This document shows, in pieces, positions 33,812-38,922 of a stretch of DNA of 38,922 bases (positions are counted from its first letter, which is position 1; every line of letters begins with the position of its first letter). The notes below the pieces were generated by a model, which saw nothing but the letters and a program-made list of their open reading frames with translations, had not been told where the DNA came from and did no database searches. Source of the stretch: Candidatus Aminicenantota bacterium (GTDB taxonomy: Bacteria > Acidobacteriota > Aminicenantia > Aminicenantales > UBA4085). The stretch lies in assembly GCA_026393905.1 (NCBI GenBank), contig JAPKZH010000643.1, forward strand, positions 1 to 38,922. Reading direction: 5' to 3'. The position numbers were made by a program, and so were the translations under genes.

Positions 33812-34810
33812 ATGAAAGCGATGATCTTAAGGCAATTCGGGCCGATTGAAAAAAATCCTTTGGAGCTCGCCGAGATGCCGGCGCCTCAGCCCGGCGCTGA
33901 GGACATTCTTATCAAAGTCAATGTCTGCGGGGTTTGCCATACAGACCTTCATACGGTTGAAGGAGAACTCCCTGAAGCTGTGCTGCCCGTCATTCCCGGG
34001 CACCAGGTCGTGGGAATTGTGGAGGGGGCGGGGCAGGGGACTGGCCGCTTTAAAAAAGGGGATCGTATCGGCGCGGCATGGCTGCATTACGCCTGTGGCA
34101 AATGCGCCTTCTGCTTAAGCGGGCGGGAGAATTTGTGCGAAAACGGCCGCTTCACCGGCTATCATGTCAACGGCGGGTACGCCGAATACATGACCATCCC
34201 TGAGAAATTCGCCTATGCCATTCCGGAAATCTTTACTGACGAGGAAGCTTCGCCGCTCCTGTGCGCTGGAATTATCGGCTACCGCGCCTTGAGGCTGAGC
34301 AATATCAGGCCGGGAGGATGCCTGGGATTATATGGATTCGGAGCGTCTGCGCATGTGGCGATCCAGGTCGCCGTGCATTGGGGATGCCGCGTTTATGTGT
34401 TTTCGAGGAGCAAGAAACATCAGGACCTCGCCCGAAAGCTGGGCGCGGCATGGACGGGAACGGCCCAAGAAGTCCCGCCGAAGAAAACGAACAGCGCGAT
34501 CATCTTCGCACCGGCCGGGCCGCTGGTTCTCGACGCGCTGTTGAATACGGAGAAGGGCGGAACGGTCGCCTTGGCCGGGATTTATATGACTCCGATCCCG
34601 GAAATGGATTACCAGAAATATCTCTATCACGAGCGTACGCTGCGAAGTGTTGCCAATGCCACCCGCCAGGACGGAGAAGAGCTGCTCAAGATCGCGGCCG
34701 AAATCCCGATCCGGACCACAACCCGAATTTTTCCTTTGGCTGAAGCGAACAAGGTATTGTGCCTTCTCAAGGAAGGCCAGATCAGCGGCTCCGCCGTCTT
34801 GAAAATATAG
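33812..34810 (+). CDS. Zinc-dependent alcohol dehydrogenase family protein
   Basis: 332 residues, GGGAG about 10 nt before ATG. Catalytic-zinc ligands: C42 (CGVCHTD), H64 (IPGHQ) and C151 (LLCAGI). The usual Glu after the His is Gln (GHQ), a change seen in one subgroup of the family. Structural-zinc cysteines are C95, C98, C101 and C109 (CGKCAFCLSGRENLC). The cofactor loop is GFGASAH, followed by FSRSKKH after the second strand, where a Ser/Arg pair suggests NADP(H) is possible. It oxidises alcohols or reduces aldehydes in the cytosol; the substrate is unknown. Monocistronic by layout, with a dispersed repeat before it and two more after it. Confidence 0.9.
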   Translation: MKAMILRQFGPIEKNPLELAEMPAPQPGAEDILIKVNVCGVCHTDLHTVEGELPEAVLPVIPGHQVVGIVEGAGQGTGRFKKGDRIGAAWLHYACGKCAFCLSGRENLCENGRFTGYHVNGGYAEYMTIPEKFAYAIPEIFTDEEASPLLCAGIIGYRALRLSNIRPGGCLGLYGFGASAHVAIQVAVHWGCRVYVFSRSKKHQDLARKLGAAWTGTAQEVPPKKTNSAIIFAPAGPLVLDALLNTEKGGTVALAGIYMTPIPEMDYQKYLYHERTLRSVANATRQDGEELLKIAAEIPIRTTTRIFPLAEANKVLCLLKEGQISGSAVLKI

Positions 34811-34843
34811 TGTCAGCGCCTATTGCAGTCTTGAAAAAATAAG

Positions 34844-34937
34844 GTCATCGCGAGGCGCTTTGCGCCGTGCCGTGCAGATTGGTGTCAAAGCTATACATGG
34901 CATGTCATCGCGAGGCGCTCTGCGCCGTGGCGATCTC
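34844..34937 (+). repeat. Two GTCATCGCGAG-type repeats (copies 5 and 6) around a half GGGGTCAAA element
   Basis: Copies at 34844-34880 and 34904-34937 both start GTCATCGCGAGGCGCT and continue TGCGCCGTG. Between them, 34881-34898 reads GGTGTCAAAGCTATACAT, which matches the head of element A at 18820 with two changes. ORF 34867..35163 of the track is a translation of these repeats and the tRNA and is not a gene. Confidence 0.7.
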
Positions 34938-34963
34938 ATCATTCTGCGATTTCTCAAAAAGGC

Positions 34964-34992
34964 TTAATAATTTCTCTGAAATCTGGCATAAT
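34964..34992 (+). promoter_or_regulatory. Promoter candidate for tRNA-Arg
   Basis: TTAATA, 17-bp spacer, CATAAT, ending 18 nt before the tRNA. The predicted start point near 34999 would give a 12-nt 5' leader. Confidence 0.55.
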
Positions 34993-35010
34993 AAGGCCCG
35001 ATCACCTGGC

Positions 35011-35084
35011 GCGCCAGTAGCTCAGTTGGATAGAGCGCCTGACTACGAATCAGAAGGTCGGAGGTTCGAGTCCTCTCTGGCGCG
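35011..35084 (+). tRNA. tRNA-Arg (anticodon ACG)
   Basis: 74 nt that fold into a full cloverleaf. Acceptor GCGCCAG pairs with CTGGCGC; D-arm GCTC/GAGC; anticodon loop CTACGAA with anticodon ACG at 35045-35047; T-arm GGAGG/CCTCT with loop TTCGAGT. CCA is not encoded. The base of the anticodon stem has one C-A mismatch (27-43). ACG reads CGU and, after A-to-I change, CGC and CGA. The region just downstream carries one of two direct repeats (35154 and 35844), as expected of a tRNA used as an integration target. Confidence 0.95.
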
Positions 35085-35153
35085 CTTCCTTTTCCCCCCA
35101 TATAACCCTTTGGAATCAGCGCTTTATGAGAAAACTCTCCAAAATCGCCGCAT

Positions 35154-35251
35154 AGCCGAATAAAGCCAAAAAGAGCCAAAAAAAGCCCAAAAGACCCGGC
35201 AAAACGCTATGCACAATTTGAGCGAAACGATAGGAATTATAAAAGGACGGG
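35154..35251 (+). repeat. Direct repeat copy 1, downstream of tRNA-Arg (possible att-region)
   Basis: About 98 bp, roughly 80% identical by eye to copy 2 at 35844-35940. A 28-bp core (35211-35238, starting GCACAATTTGAGCG) is identical in both. It begins 70 bp after the tRNA 3' end. AT-rich spaced AAAGCC/AGAGCC units precede the core. Confidence 0.75.
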
Positions 35252-35289
35252 AGCCGAAAAATAGGCGGGGGGGGCTTAGGTCCTGGGAG

Positions 35290-35757
35290 TCATTTAATCT
35301 TTTCTGTGACCCTCTTATAAACTTCGGCCTCTAATGCACCCTTTGAGACGCAGGGGAATGTTTGCACGCCGCCACTATAGAAGACGGCCGTCTCGAAGAC
35401 GGAATTTATTTTCATCTCGCAGTTTTTCTCATCGGTTTTCTTGACGAAGACGTTGAATTTTCCCCGGCGTGTTTTTTGGTTGAAAGCCAATGCAGACAAG
35501 TCTCCACAATCCATATACGAATAGACCTTTGAACTATCAAACGAAATCCAATCCGTGACGATAAGTCCCGATGCTTTTTCGATGTTTATAATCGGAAGAC
35601 TCAATTCAGAAAAGACCTCGATGACGGCCGTCCATACCGCGTCAAAAGGCTTCTCGATTTGAAAACTATTTTGAATTTGACGCGGTTTCGGTGGCGTCGG
35701 CATACATGAAGCTAGAATCAAACAAAGAAAAAAGATGATTAATTTTTTGCCTTTCAT
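35290..35757 (-). CDS. Small lipoprotein, flanked by direct repeats
   Basis: 155 residues, GAGGGAGGG just before ATG 35757. The signal ends in a lipobox (LILASC), so Cys18 is the lipid-anchored residue. The mature part resembles the fold of BamC/NlpB-type or DUF4136-like lipoproteins (FDAVWTAVIEVFSELSLPIINIEKASGLIVTDW), where a helix and strand lead into IV/TDW; the match is by feel only. It contains three further cysteines (about residues 84, 113 and 137), which could pair. AT content and codon choice differ from the left part of the window, and the gene lies between the two direct repeats, so it may be mobile cargo. Confidence 0.8.
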   Translation of the reverse strand: MKGKKLIIFFLCLILASCMPTPPKPRQIQNSFQIEKPFDAVWTAVIEVFSELSLPIINIEKASGLIVTDWISFDSSKVYSYMDCGDLSALAFNQKTRRGKFNVFVKKTDEKNCEMKINSVFETAVFYSGGVQTFPCVSKGALEAEVYKRVTEKIK

Positions 35758-35843
35758 TTTCCCTCCCTCGAAGCTATTTTTTCATACCATAGGATTCATT
35801 GTCAATAGATTACAGATAGAGGCCGGGGGAGGCCCGGATCCGC

Positions 35844-35940
35844 AGCCGGATAAAGCCATAAAGAGTCAAAAACAGCCCTTCGGACGTGGCAAAAGACGTG
35901 GCACAATTTGAGCGAAACGATAGGAATTGTAAAGGGCGGG
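35844..35940 (+). repeat. Direct repeat copy 2 (partner of 35154..35251)
   Basis: Contains the identical 28-bp core (35901-35928) and, just before it, a tandem GACGTGGC-AAAA-GACGTGGC that is degenerate in copy 1. Such short tandem sites resemble arm-type sites of tyrosine recombinases. No integrase gene is in the window. Confidence 0.75.
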
Positions 35941-36047
35941 TGTATTCAAGATTGACTTCTAAGGCAAAAAAAGGCCGCTGGCGTTGACGCTAAGAATTTT
36001 TTATAATAAAAACAAAGTTTTTTGGGCTGTCGCCCGAAGGAGAAGGG

Positions 36048-36221
36048 ATGAAAAAGATTAAAATTATGGGGACTATTCTTGCCATAATTGTTTTAGGGCT
36101 AATGGCTTATAGTTCTACTTGGGTCGTAGTAGTAGCGCCGGAAAGGGGAATATATCGAGTTAATAAAATTACCGGAACGTGCCGCCTGGCTCATTCTCTT
36201 GCACCTTATTATGTGAAGTAA
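36048..36221 (+). CDS. Very small hydrophobic/secreted protein (57 aa), not in ORF track
   Basis: ATG 36048 with GGAGAAGGG directly upstream; stop TAA at 36219-36221; below the track's size cut. The protein starts MKKIKIMG, then a hydrophobic helix (ILAIIVLGLMAYSS), then a short tail (APERGIYRVNKITGTCRLAH...) with one cysteine. It could be a single-pass membrane or exported peptide. Only 20 bp separate it from the next small gene, which has its own strong Shine-Dalgarno, so the two form a small operon. An AT-rich TATAAT-containing stretch lies 30-50 bp upstream. Function unknown. Confidence 0.65.
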   Translation: MKKIKIMGTILAIIVLGLMAYSSTWVVVVAPERGIYRVNKITGTCRLAHSLAPYYVK

Positions 36222-36241
36222 ATTAACGTTAGGAGGTTAAA

Positions 36242-36439
36242 ATGCGTGTATGTCCTTTGCTTTTGCGCGCTATCAAATCCGGTCTTGGAGGGATAATTAG
36301 CAATCCCCAAAAGGGCGAGGCCGAATGTCTGGGAGAAGCTTGCGCCTGGTATGTATGGCCATCCGAGGGCCCGGGGGTTTCTAGAAGGACCCCGGGCGCG
36401 GGCGAATGCGCCATTAATAGAATCGCCGTCAAAGCTTAG
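36242..36439 (+). CDS. Small cysteine-motif protein (65 aa), CxGxxCAW type
   Basis: An excellent AGGAGG sits 6 nt before ATG 36242, strong support for such a short gene. Cysteines are arranged as MRVCPLLL...ECLGEACAWYV...GECAI: Cys4, then C-L-G-E-A-C-A-W, then C-A-I near the end. This pattern recalls small phage- and island-associated proteins that may bind a metal ion with four cysteines; recall from memory, not a search. The stretch between CAWY and GECAI is unusually long and is encoded by a palindrome (36369-36397), as if a small element had been inserted in frame. It is partnered with the gene at 36048. Confidence 0.6.
   Translation: MRVCPLLLRAIKSGLGGIISNPQKGEAECLGEACAWYVWPSEGPGVSRRTPGAGECAINRIAVKA
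36369..36397. repeat. Palindrome inside the small cysteine-motif gene
   Basis: GCCCGGGG (36369-36376) pairs with CCCCGGGC (36390-36397); the loop itself contains the palindrome TTCTAGAA. It keeps the reading frame open and encodes the GPGVSRRTPGA insert. Confidence 0.65.
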
Positions 36440-36460
36440 GTCTCGTAAAATAACGGAGGC

Positions 36461-36481
36461 GCGTTCCTGAAGCTGGAACGC
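36461..36481 (+). terminator. Hairpin after the small-gene pair
   Basis: GCGTTCC-TGAAGCT-GGAACGC, a perfect 7-bp stem 22 bp after the stop of the 65-aa gene. Position fits a terminator, but the following bases (CCCTAGTAAT) have no T-run, so confidence is low. The rest of 36482-36624 holds no supported gene. Confidence 0.35.
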
Positions 36482-36624
36482 CCCTAGTAATCTGGCTTGC
36501 TTGACGTCAGCGAAATTCGGACAGGGATTGATTTCTCCTAAGCTATGGTTTCCAATAACAAATAGGGCGTCACGAAACTCATTGAAGAGTTAGGTTGGGA
36601 AGGAACGATTTCACATAGCGGATT

Positions 36625-37101
36625 TTATCCTCGTAACCCAGCCGATGAGCGGTCGACAACCTCATGATCGCTCAGGACGACTCTTTTCCACTCCCGATTG
36701 GCCCGGTACTTCTTAAAGTACCCGTAGGCGTTGCCGTACGGAGGACCGATCCTTCCCACCTTCACAGGGACATAAAAAATCTCCGGAGTGAGGCCGTGAC
36801 GGAAAGCGATGTCGAGCCACGACATCCCGCCGATCCGGAGATCGAGAACGACAGAAGGCTTGATCCGGGCCTGAGCGGCGAGAAAGAAAGCGACGGGCAG
36901 CTCCTCGTCACGGAGGCGGTAGCGCTCCCGGACGAGCATCACATCCCGCTGCGGAACGCCATAATAATCCCCGACGGCCAGATAGTAACCCTGGAGTTTT
37001 CCGTCGGCGAGGGACAACCCGAGATCGACCTGATTGACATGCGCTGCTGTCCATCCCGGAATCAGAAGAAGAAGCACTAAAACGATGGATTTTCTCATCA
37101 T
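36625..37101 (-). CDS. Exported conserved protein of unknown function
   Basis: 158 residues from ATG 37101, with GAGGAGG 5 nt upstream; the ORF-track start at 37212 is rejected. A signal peptide (MMRKSIVLVLLLLIPGWTAA) is followed by a compact domain with GYYLAVGDYYGVPQRDV, RYRLRDEELPVAFFLAAQA and RIGGMSWLDIAFRHGLTPEIFYVPV. I recall proteins of this look in delta-proteobacteria and acidobacteria as uncharacterised exported proteins; some appear near surface-protein genes. No catalytic motif is evident. It is 473 bp from engB, so probably a separate unit. Confidence 0.8.
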   Translation of the reverse strand: MMRKSIVLVLLLLIPGWTAAHVNQVDLGLSLADGKLQGYYLAVGDYYGVPQRDVMLVRERYRLRDEELPVAFFLAAQARIKPSVVLDLRIGGMSWLDIAFRHGLTPEIFYVPVKVGRIGPPYGNAYGYFKKYRANREWKRVVLSDHEVVDRSSAGLRG

Positions 37102-37574
37102 GCGAGCCTCCTCGACGGCATCCTCCCTTACTTGGGGAAGACCGCACTTTCGCTCATTATTCATCGGATGAATCACAAGGATCAGTGTGAAACGGACTTC
37201 GAACCGAGTCAATCGCCGCTAAGGATGATTCGGAGGGTAAGGGGAACGACCGGACGGCTAATCCAGGAGACTTGGATTTTAAGGAATTCATGAGGCGGGG
37301 GAAGGCCATTCCGGCGCAGGGACTAAATTTGTAAGAATTTGGTTTTTTGGCTGCACTGGCCGAGTGAACATCCTTGTCTCCATTCTCCCATCCAACCATC
37401 GTGTGGGATTGTAGCTTAGGACTCGAAAAGGTGTCAAGAACATCTGGAAAACACAAGAAAGTATCCCGGAAGCCGTTCGAAGCACCGGATTAGACGAAAA
37501 TTGGCCGGACCACTTATACCCCCTGTCCAGTTTTTGGGGAGTAGCTCACCTCAAGAACAAGGCCTACATCGAGA
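37102..37574. other. Intergenic region with no supported gene (473 bp)
   Basis: ORF 37157..37456 (minus) has no ribosome site and no recognisable domain. On the plus strand an open frame without a start codon runs 37415..37651 (WKTQESIPEAVRSTGLDE..., then an AYIEIKFES segment). It may be the tail of a decayed gene, and it overlaps the 3' end of engB. The stretch near 37518-37552 (CCCCCTGTCCAGTTTTTGGGG) looks like an insertion-sequence end, but I cannot name one. Confidence 0.5.
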
Positions 37575-38177
37575 TCAAGTTCGAATCCGCTCTTTCACGA
37601 CCGCCCACAACCGGTCCCGCCCCTCGCCCGTCACCGACGAGTAAGGAATAAAATCGTCGTCGGCGACCAATCCCAGCCCTTCCTGCAGCCGACGAAGCGC
37701 ACTGACGCGCTCGCTCATTTTTAACTTGTCCACTTTCGTCGCCACCACGATGGGAGATCGTCCGACGGACGAGAGCCAGGCGATCGTCTGACTGTCTTGT
37801 TTGCTCAGCACCCGGCTTTCCACCAACAACACTACCGCGCGCAGCTGTTCACTCCCGTCGAGATACTGCTCGATCAATGGCGCCCACTGAGCCCGCAGCG
37901 CTTTCGACACCTTCGCGTATCCATACCCGGGCAAATCCACCACCACGAATCGCGCCAACCCAGGATCGTCGCTGGTGACTCGAAAGAGATTGACCAAGCG
38001 CGTCTTTCCCGGCGTGCGGCTCACCTTGGCTAGCCCCTTGCGCTGCAAGAGGGAGTTGATGAGAGAGGACTTTCCGACGTTCGACCGTCCGATAAAGGCG
38101 ACTTCCGGGAGTTCACCTTTCAGAAACTGTTCCGGCCCCGCACAACTTCTGATAAACTCTGCCGTGAGGATTCTCAT
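37575..38177 (-). CDS. engB: Ribosome biogenesis GTP-binding protein EngB/YsxC/YihA
   Basis: 200 residues from ATG 38177; the ORF-track start (GTG at 38192) would be 5 codons longer. All G motifs are present in order: G1 GRSNVGKSS, G2 SRTPGKTR (switch I Thr), G3 DLPGYGYA, G4 TKVDK and G5 YSSVTGEG. Length and order match the family (about 200 residues). EngB is needed for assembly of the 50S subunit and acts in the cytosol with the maturing ribosome. It is transcribed alone. Its codon choice looks different from the rhamnose and phosphatase genes (more CGC/CGT and TCG), which may reflect a distinct origin; not computed. Confidence 0.93.
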   Translation of the reverse strand: MRILTAEFIRSCAGPEQFLKGELPEVAFIGRSNVGKSSLINSLLQRKGLAKVSRTPGKTRLVNLFRVTSDDPGLARFVVVDLPGYGYAKVSKALRAQWAPLIEQYLDGSEQLRAVVLLVESRVLSKQDSQTIAWLSSVGRSPIVVATKVDKLKMSERVSALRRLQEGLGLVADDDFIPYSSVTGEGRDRLWAVVKERIRT

Positions 38178-38518
38178 GCCGCACCCATCCACCTATCAGA
38201 TACCATGTTATTGACACAGAATGGAAGCTCGATTCTCGAAGGGGGTGAACAGACTCAAGAGTGCGGAGGCAAGCCGGGGAACCGGGTTTTTGGTTTTACT
38301 CGTCCCGGCTTTTCTCATGGTCTTTAATCCTGTTGTCGAATCAGGCGGGCCCTCCGCATTTTTATTGGGTCCAAATATAAATACGAAACCGGTTTCCAAA
38401 ATGTTCCTTGACGAAAAAAAGATTCCCGGCCGGGAAGAGTTTTTCCTCATCTATGGTATTATTTGATCCGACGAGCCATGAGTACCCCTATGTCATCTTT
38501 CAACCGGTCTTGATCAAG
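38178..38518. other. Intergenic region upstream of engB and the flavoprotein gene (341 bp)
   Basis: Divergent spacer. ORF 38221..38466 (plus, 81 aa, with a hydrophobic stretch) and 38208..38450 (minus, 80 aa) overlap each other and have no ribosome site or known domain, so neither is called. An in-frame ATG at 38453 could extend the flavoprotein by 22 codons. Confidence 0.5.
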
Positions 38519-38922
38519 ATGGAAAAGTATTCGCTGGTCGTGATCGGTGGCGGGCCGGCCGGACTCTTCTGCGCCTTGAGGGCGGCGGGAAACGGGCGAA
38601 AAATTCTGATCGTTGAAAAAAAGCCCCTGCCGGGCCGGAAGCTCCTCCTCTCCGGTTCGGGGCAGTGCAATATCACCCATGAAGAGGAAATCGGATCATT
38701 TCTTTCCCATTATGGAGACAACGGCTGGTTTCTCAAACCCGCCCTGATGAATTTCCAAAATCGGGATTTGATTTCGTTCTTCACAGAACGGGGACTGCCG
38801 CTCATCACGGAGCCCGGCGGAAAAGTGTTTCCCCTGTCCCGGAAGGCGTCCGGGATTTTGGATATTCTGGTCAAGGAATGTACGGCCGCCCATGTGGAGA
38901 TTCGATGTGGGGACCCGGTCTT
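38519..38922 (+). CDS. BaiN/HI0933-family FAD-dependent oxidoreductase, partial (C-terminus beyond right edge)
   Basis: Not in the ORF track because it runs off the window. From ATG 38519 about 134 residues are seen. The Rossmann FAD motif is at the start (LVVIGGGPAGLFCALRAA), and the family hallmark GRKLLLSGSGQCNITH follows near residues 40-55. Then come GWFLKPALMNFQNRDLISFF and a GGKVFPLSRKAS region, both typical. The family (BaiN, HI0933, RdsA-like) binds FAD; some members act on bile-acid-like or other ring substrates, and most have no assigned role. No good Shine-Dalgarno precedes 38519; an in-frame ATG at 38453 is an alternative start. Confidence 0.88.
   Translation, partial: MEKYSLVVIGGGPAGLFCALRAAGNGRKILIVEKKPLPGRKLLLSGSGQCNITHEEEIGSFLSHYGDNGWFLKPALMNFQNRDLISFFTERGLPLITEPGGKVFPLSRKASGILDILVKECTAAHVEIRCGDPV

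Noticed and set aside
34867-35163. Plus-strand ORF of 98 aa
   Set aside because: It translates dispersed repeats and the tRNA; no ribosome site and no domain.
34964-35179. ORF on minus strand over the tRNA (APERTRTSDLLIRSQALYPTELLAR)
   Set aside because: This is the well-known false translation of the tRNA's antisense strand, not a gene.
36545-36667. Frame MVSNNK-stop-GVTKLIEELGWEG...
   Set aside because: An in-frame TAG after six codons and overlap with the exported protein gene; too short to call a pseudogene.
37157-37456. 99-aa minus ORF
   Set aside because: No ribosome site, low-complexity composition and no homologous look; treated as non-coding.
38221-38466. 81-aa plus ORF with a hydrophobic stretch, and the overlapping 80-aa minus ORF
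   Set aside because: No Shine-Dalgarno, no recognisable family, and they overlap each other in a divergent spacer; kept only as part of the intergenic entry.
1-38922. CRISPR array, complete insertion sequence, rRNA or riboswitch
   Set aside because: No regularly spaced repeats with unique spacers, no transposase gene, and no recognised RNA motif other than the tRNA were found on reading both strands.

Overview
This window reads as a stretch of bacterial chromosome with moderate-to-high GC and a Gram-negative cell envelope: lipoproteins with lipoboxes, a TonB-type energy transducer, and many exported proteins. Several traits together suggest an Acidobacteriota-like lineage, and Candidatus Aminicenantes is my best guess. 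These are serial alkaline-phosphatase-superfamily paralogs, a HEAT/HD-GYP pair, a GT-C glycosyltransferase fused to TPRs, and rhamnose catabolism. The lineage is inference only; no marker gene in the window settles it.

Left part (1-10931): a partial lipoprotein gene faces left and is divergent from an exported M24 (Xaa-Pro type) peptidase. A convergent exported TPR protein follows. Then comes a rightward series: nitroreductase, membrane-anchored metallophosphoesterase, double-GNAT acetyltransferase, large exported alpha/alpha-barrel glycosidase, TonB-like protein, and an exported protein of unknown function.

Centre-left (10885-18775): a leftward block of six genes. A near-consensus promoter (TTGACA-16-TATAAT) almost abuts the first start codon, so the first mRNA may be nearly leaderless. 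Three alkaline-phosphatase-superfamily paralogs (one cytosolic, one membrane-anchored, one with an RR leader) are followed by a small helix-type protein, a DUF106/EMC3-like membrane protein and a class I aminotransferase.

Centre (18942-21131): a two-CxxC thioredoxin-fold oxidoreductase and a class III (glutamate-1-semialdehyde aminomutase-like) aminotransferase are transcribed divergently from overlapping promoters.

Centre-right (21189-31760): a leftward rhamnose-linked run of rhaB, rhaA, a GT-C/TPR membrane glycosyltransferase, a HEAT-repeat protein, an HD-GYP protein that shares its N-terminal module with the HEAT protein, and a cytosolic GH78 alpha-L-rhamnosidase. Rhamnulose-1-phosphate aldolase and a transporter are not in the window.

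Right part (31951-38922): a YjbQ-family protein, a DEDD-type exonuclease/TPR protein, a zinc alcohol dehydrogenase and tRNA-Arg(ACG). Next is an accessory-looking patch: two roughly 98-bp direct repeats flanking a lipoprotein gene, then two very small genes absent from or easily missed in ORF tracks. The window ends with an exported conserved protein, the GTPase engB and the start of a BaiN/HI0933-type flavoprotein.

Two dispersed repeat families run through the intergenic spaces. One is a palindromic element with a GGGGTCAAA head and 24-nt arms whose inner sequences differ between copies but stay complementary. The other is a GTCATTGCGAG-type palindromic repeat. No CRISPR array, complete insertion sequence, rRNA or recognisable riboswitch was seen.
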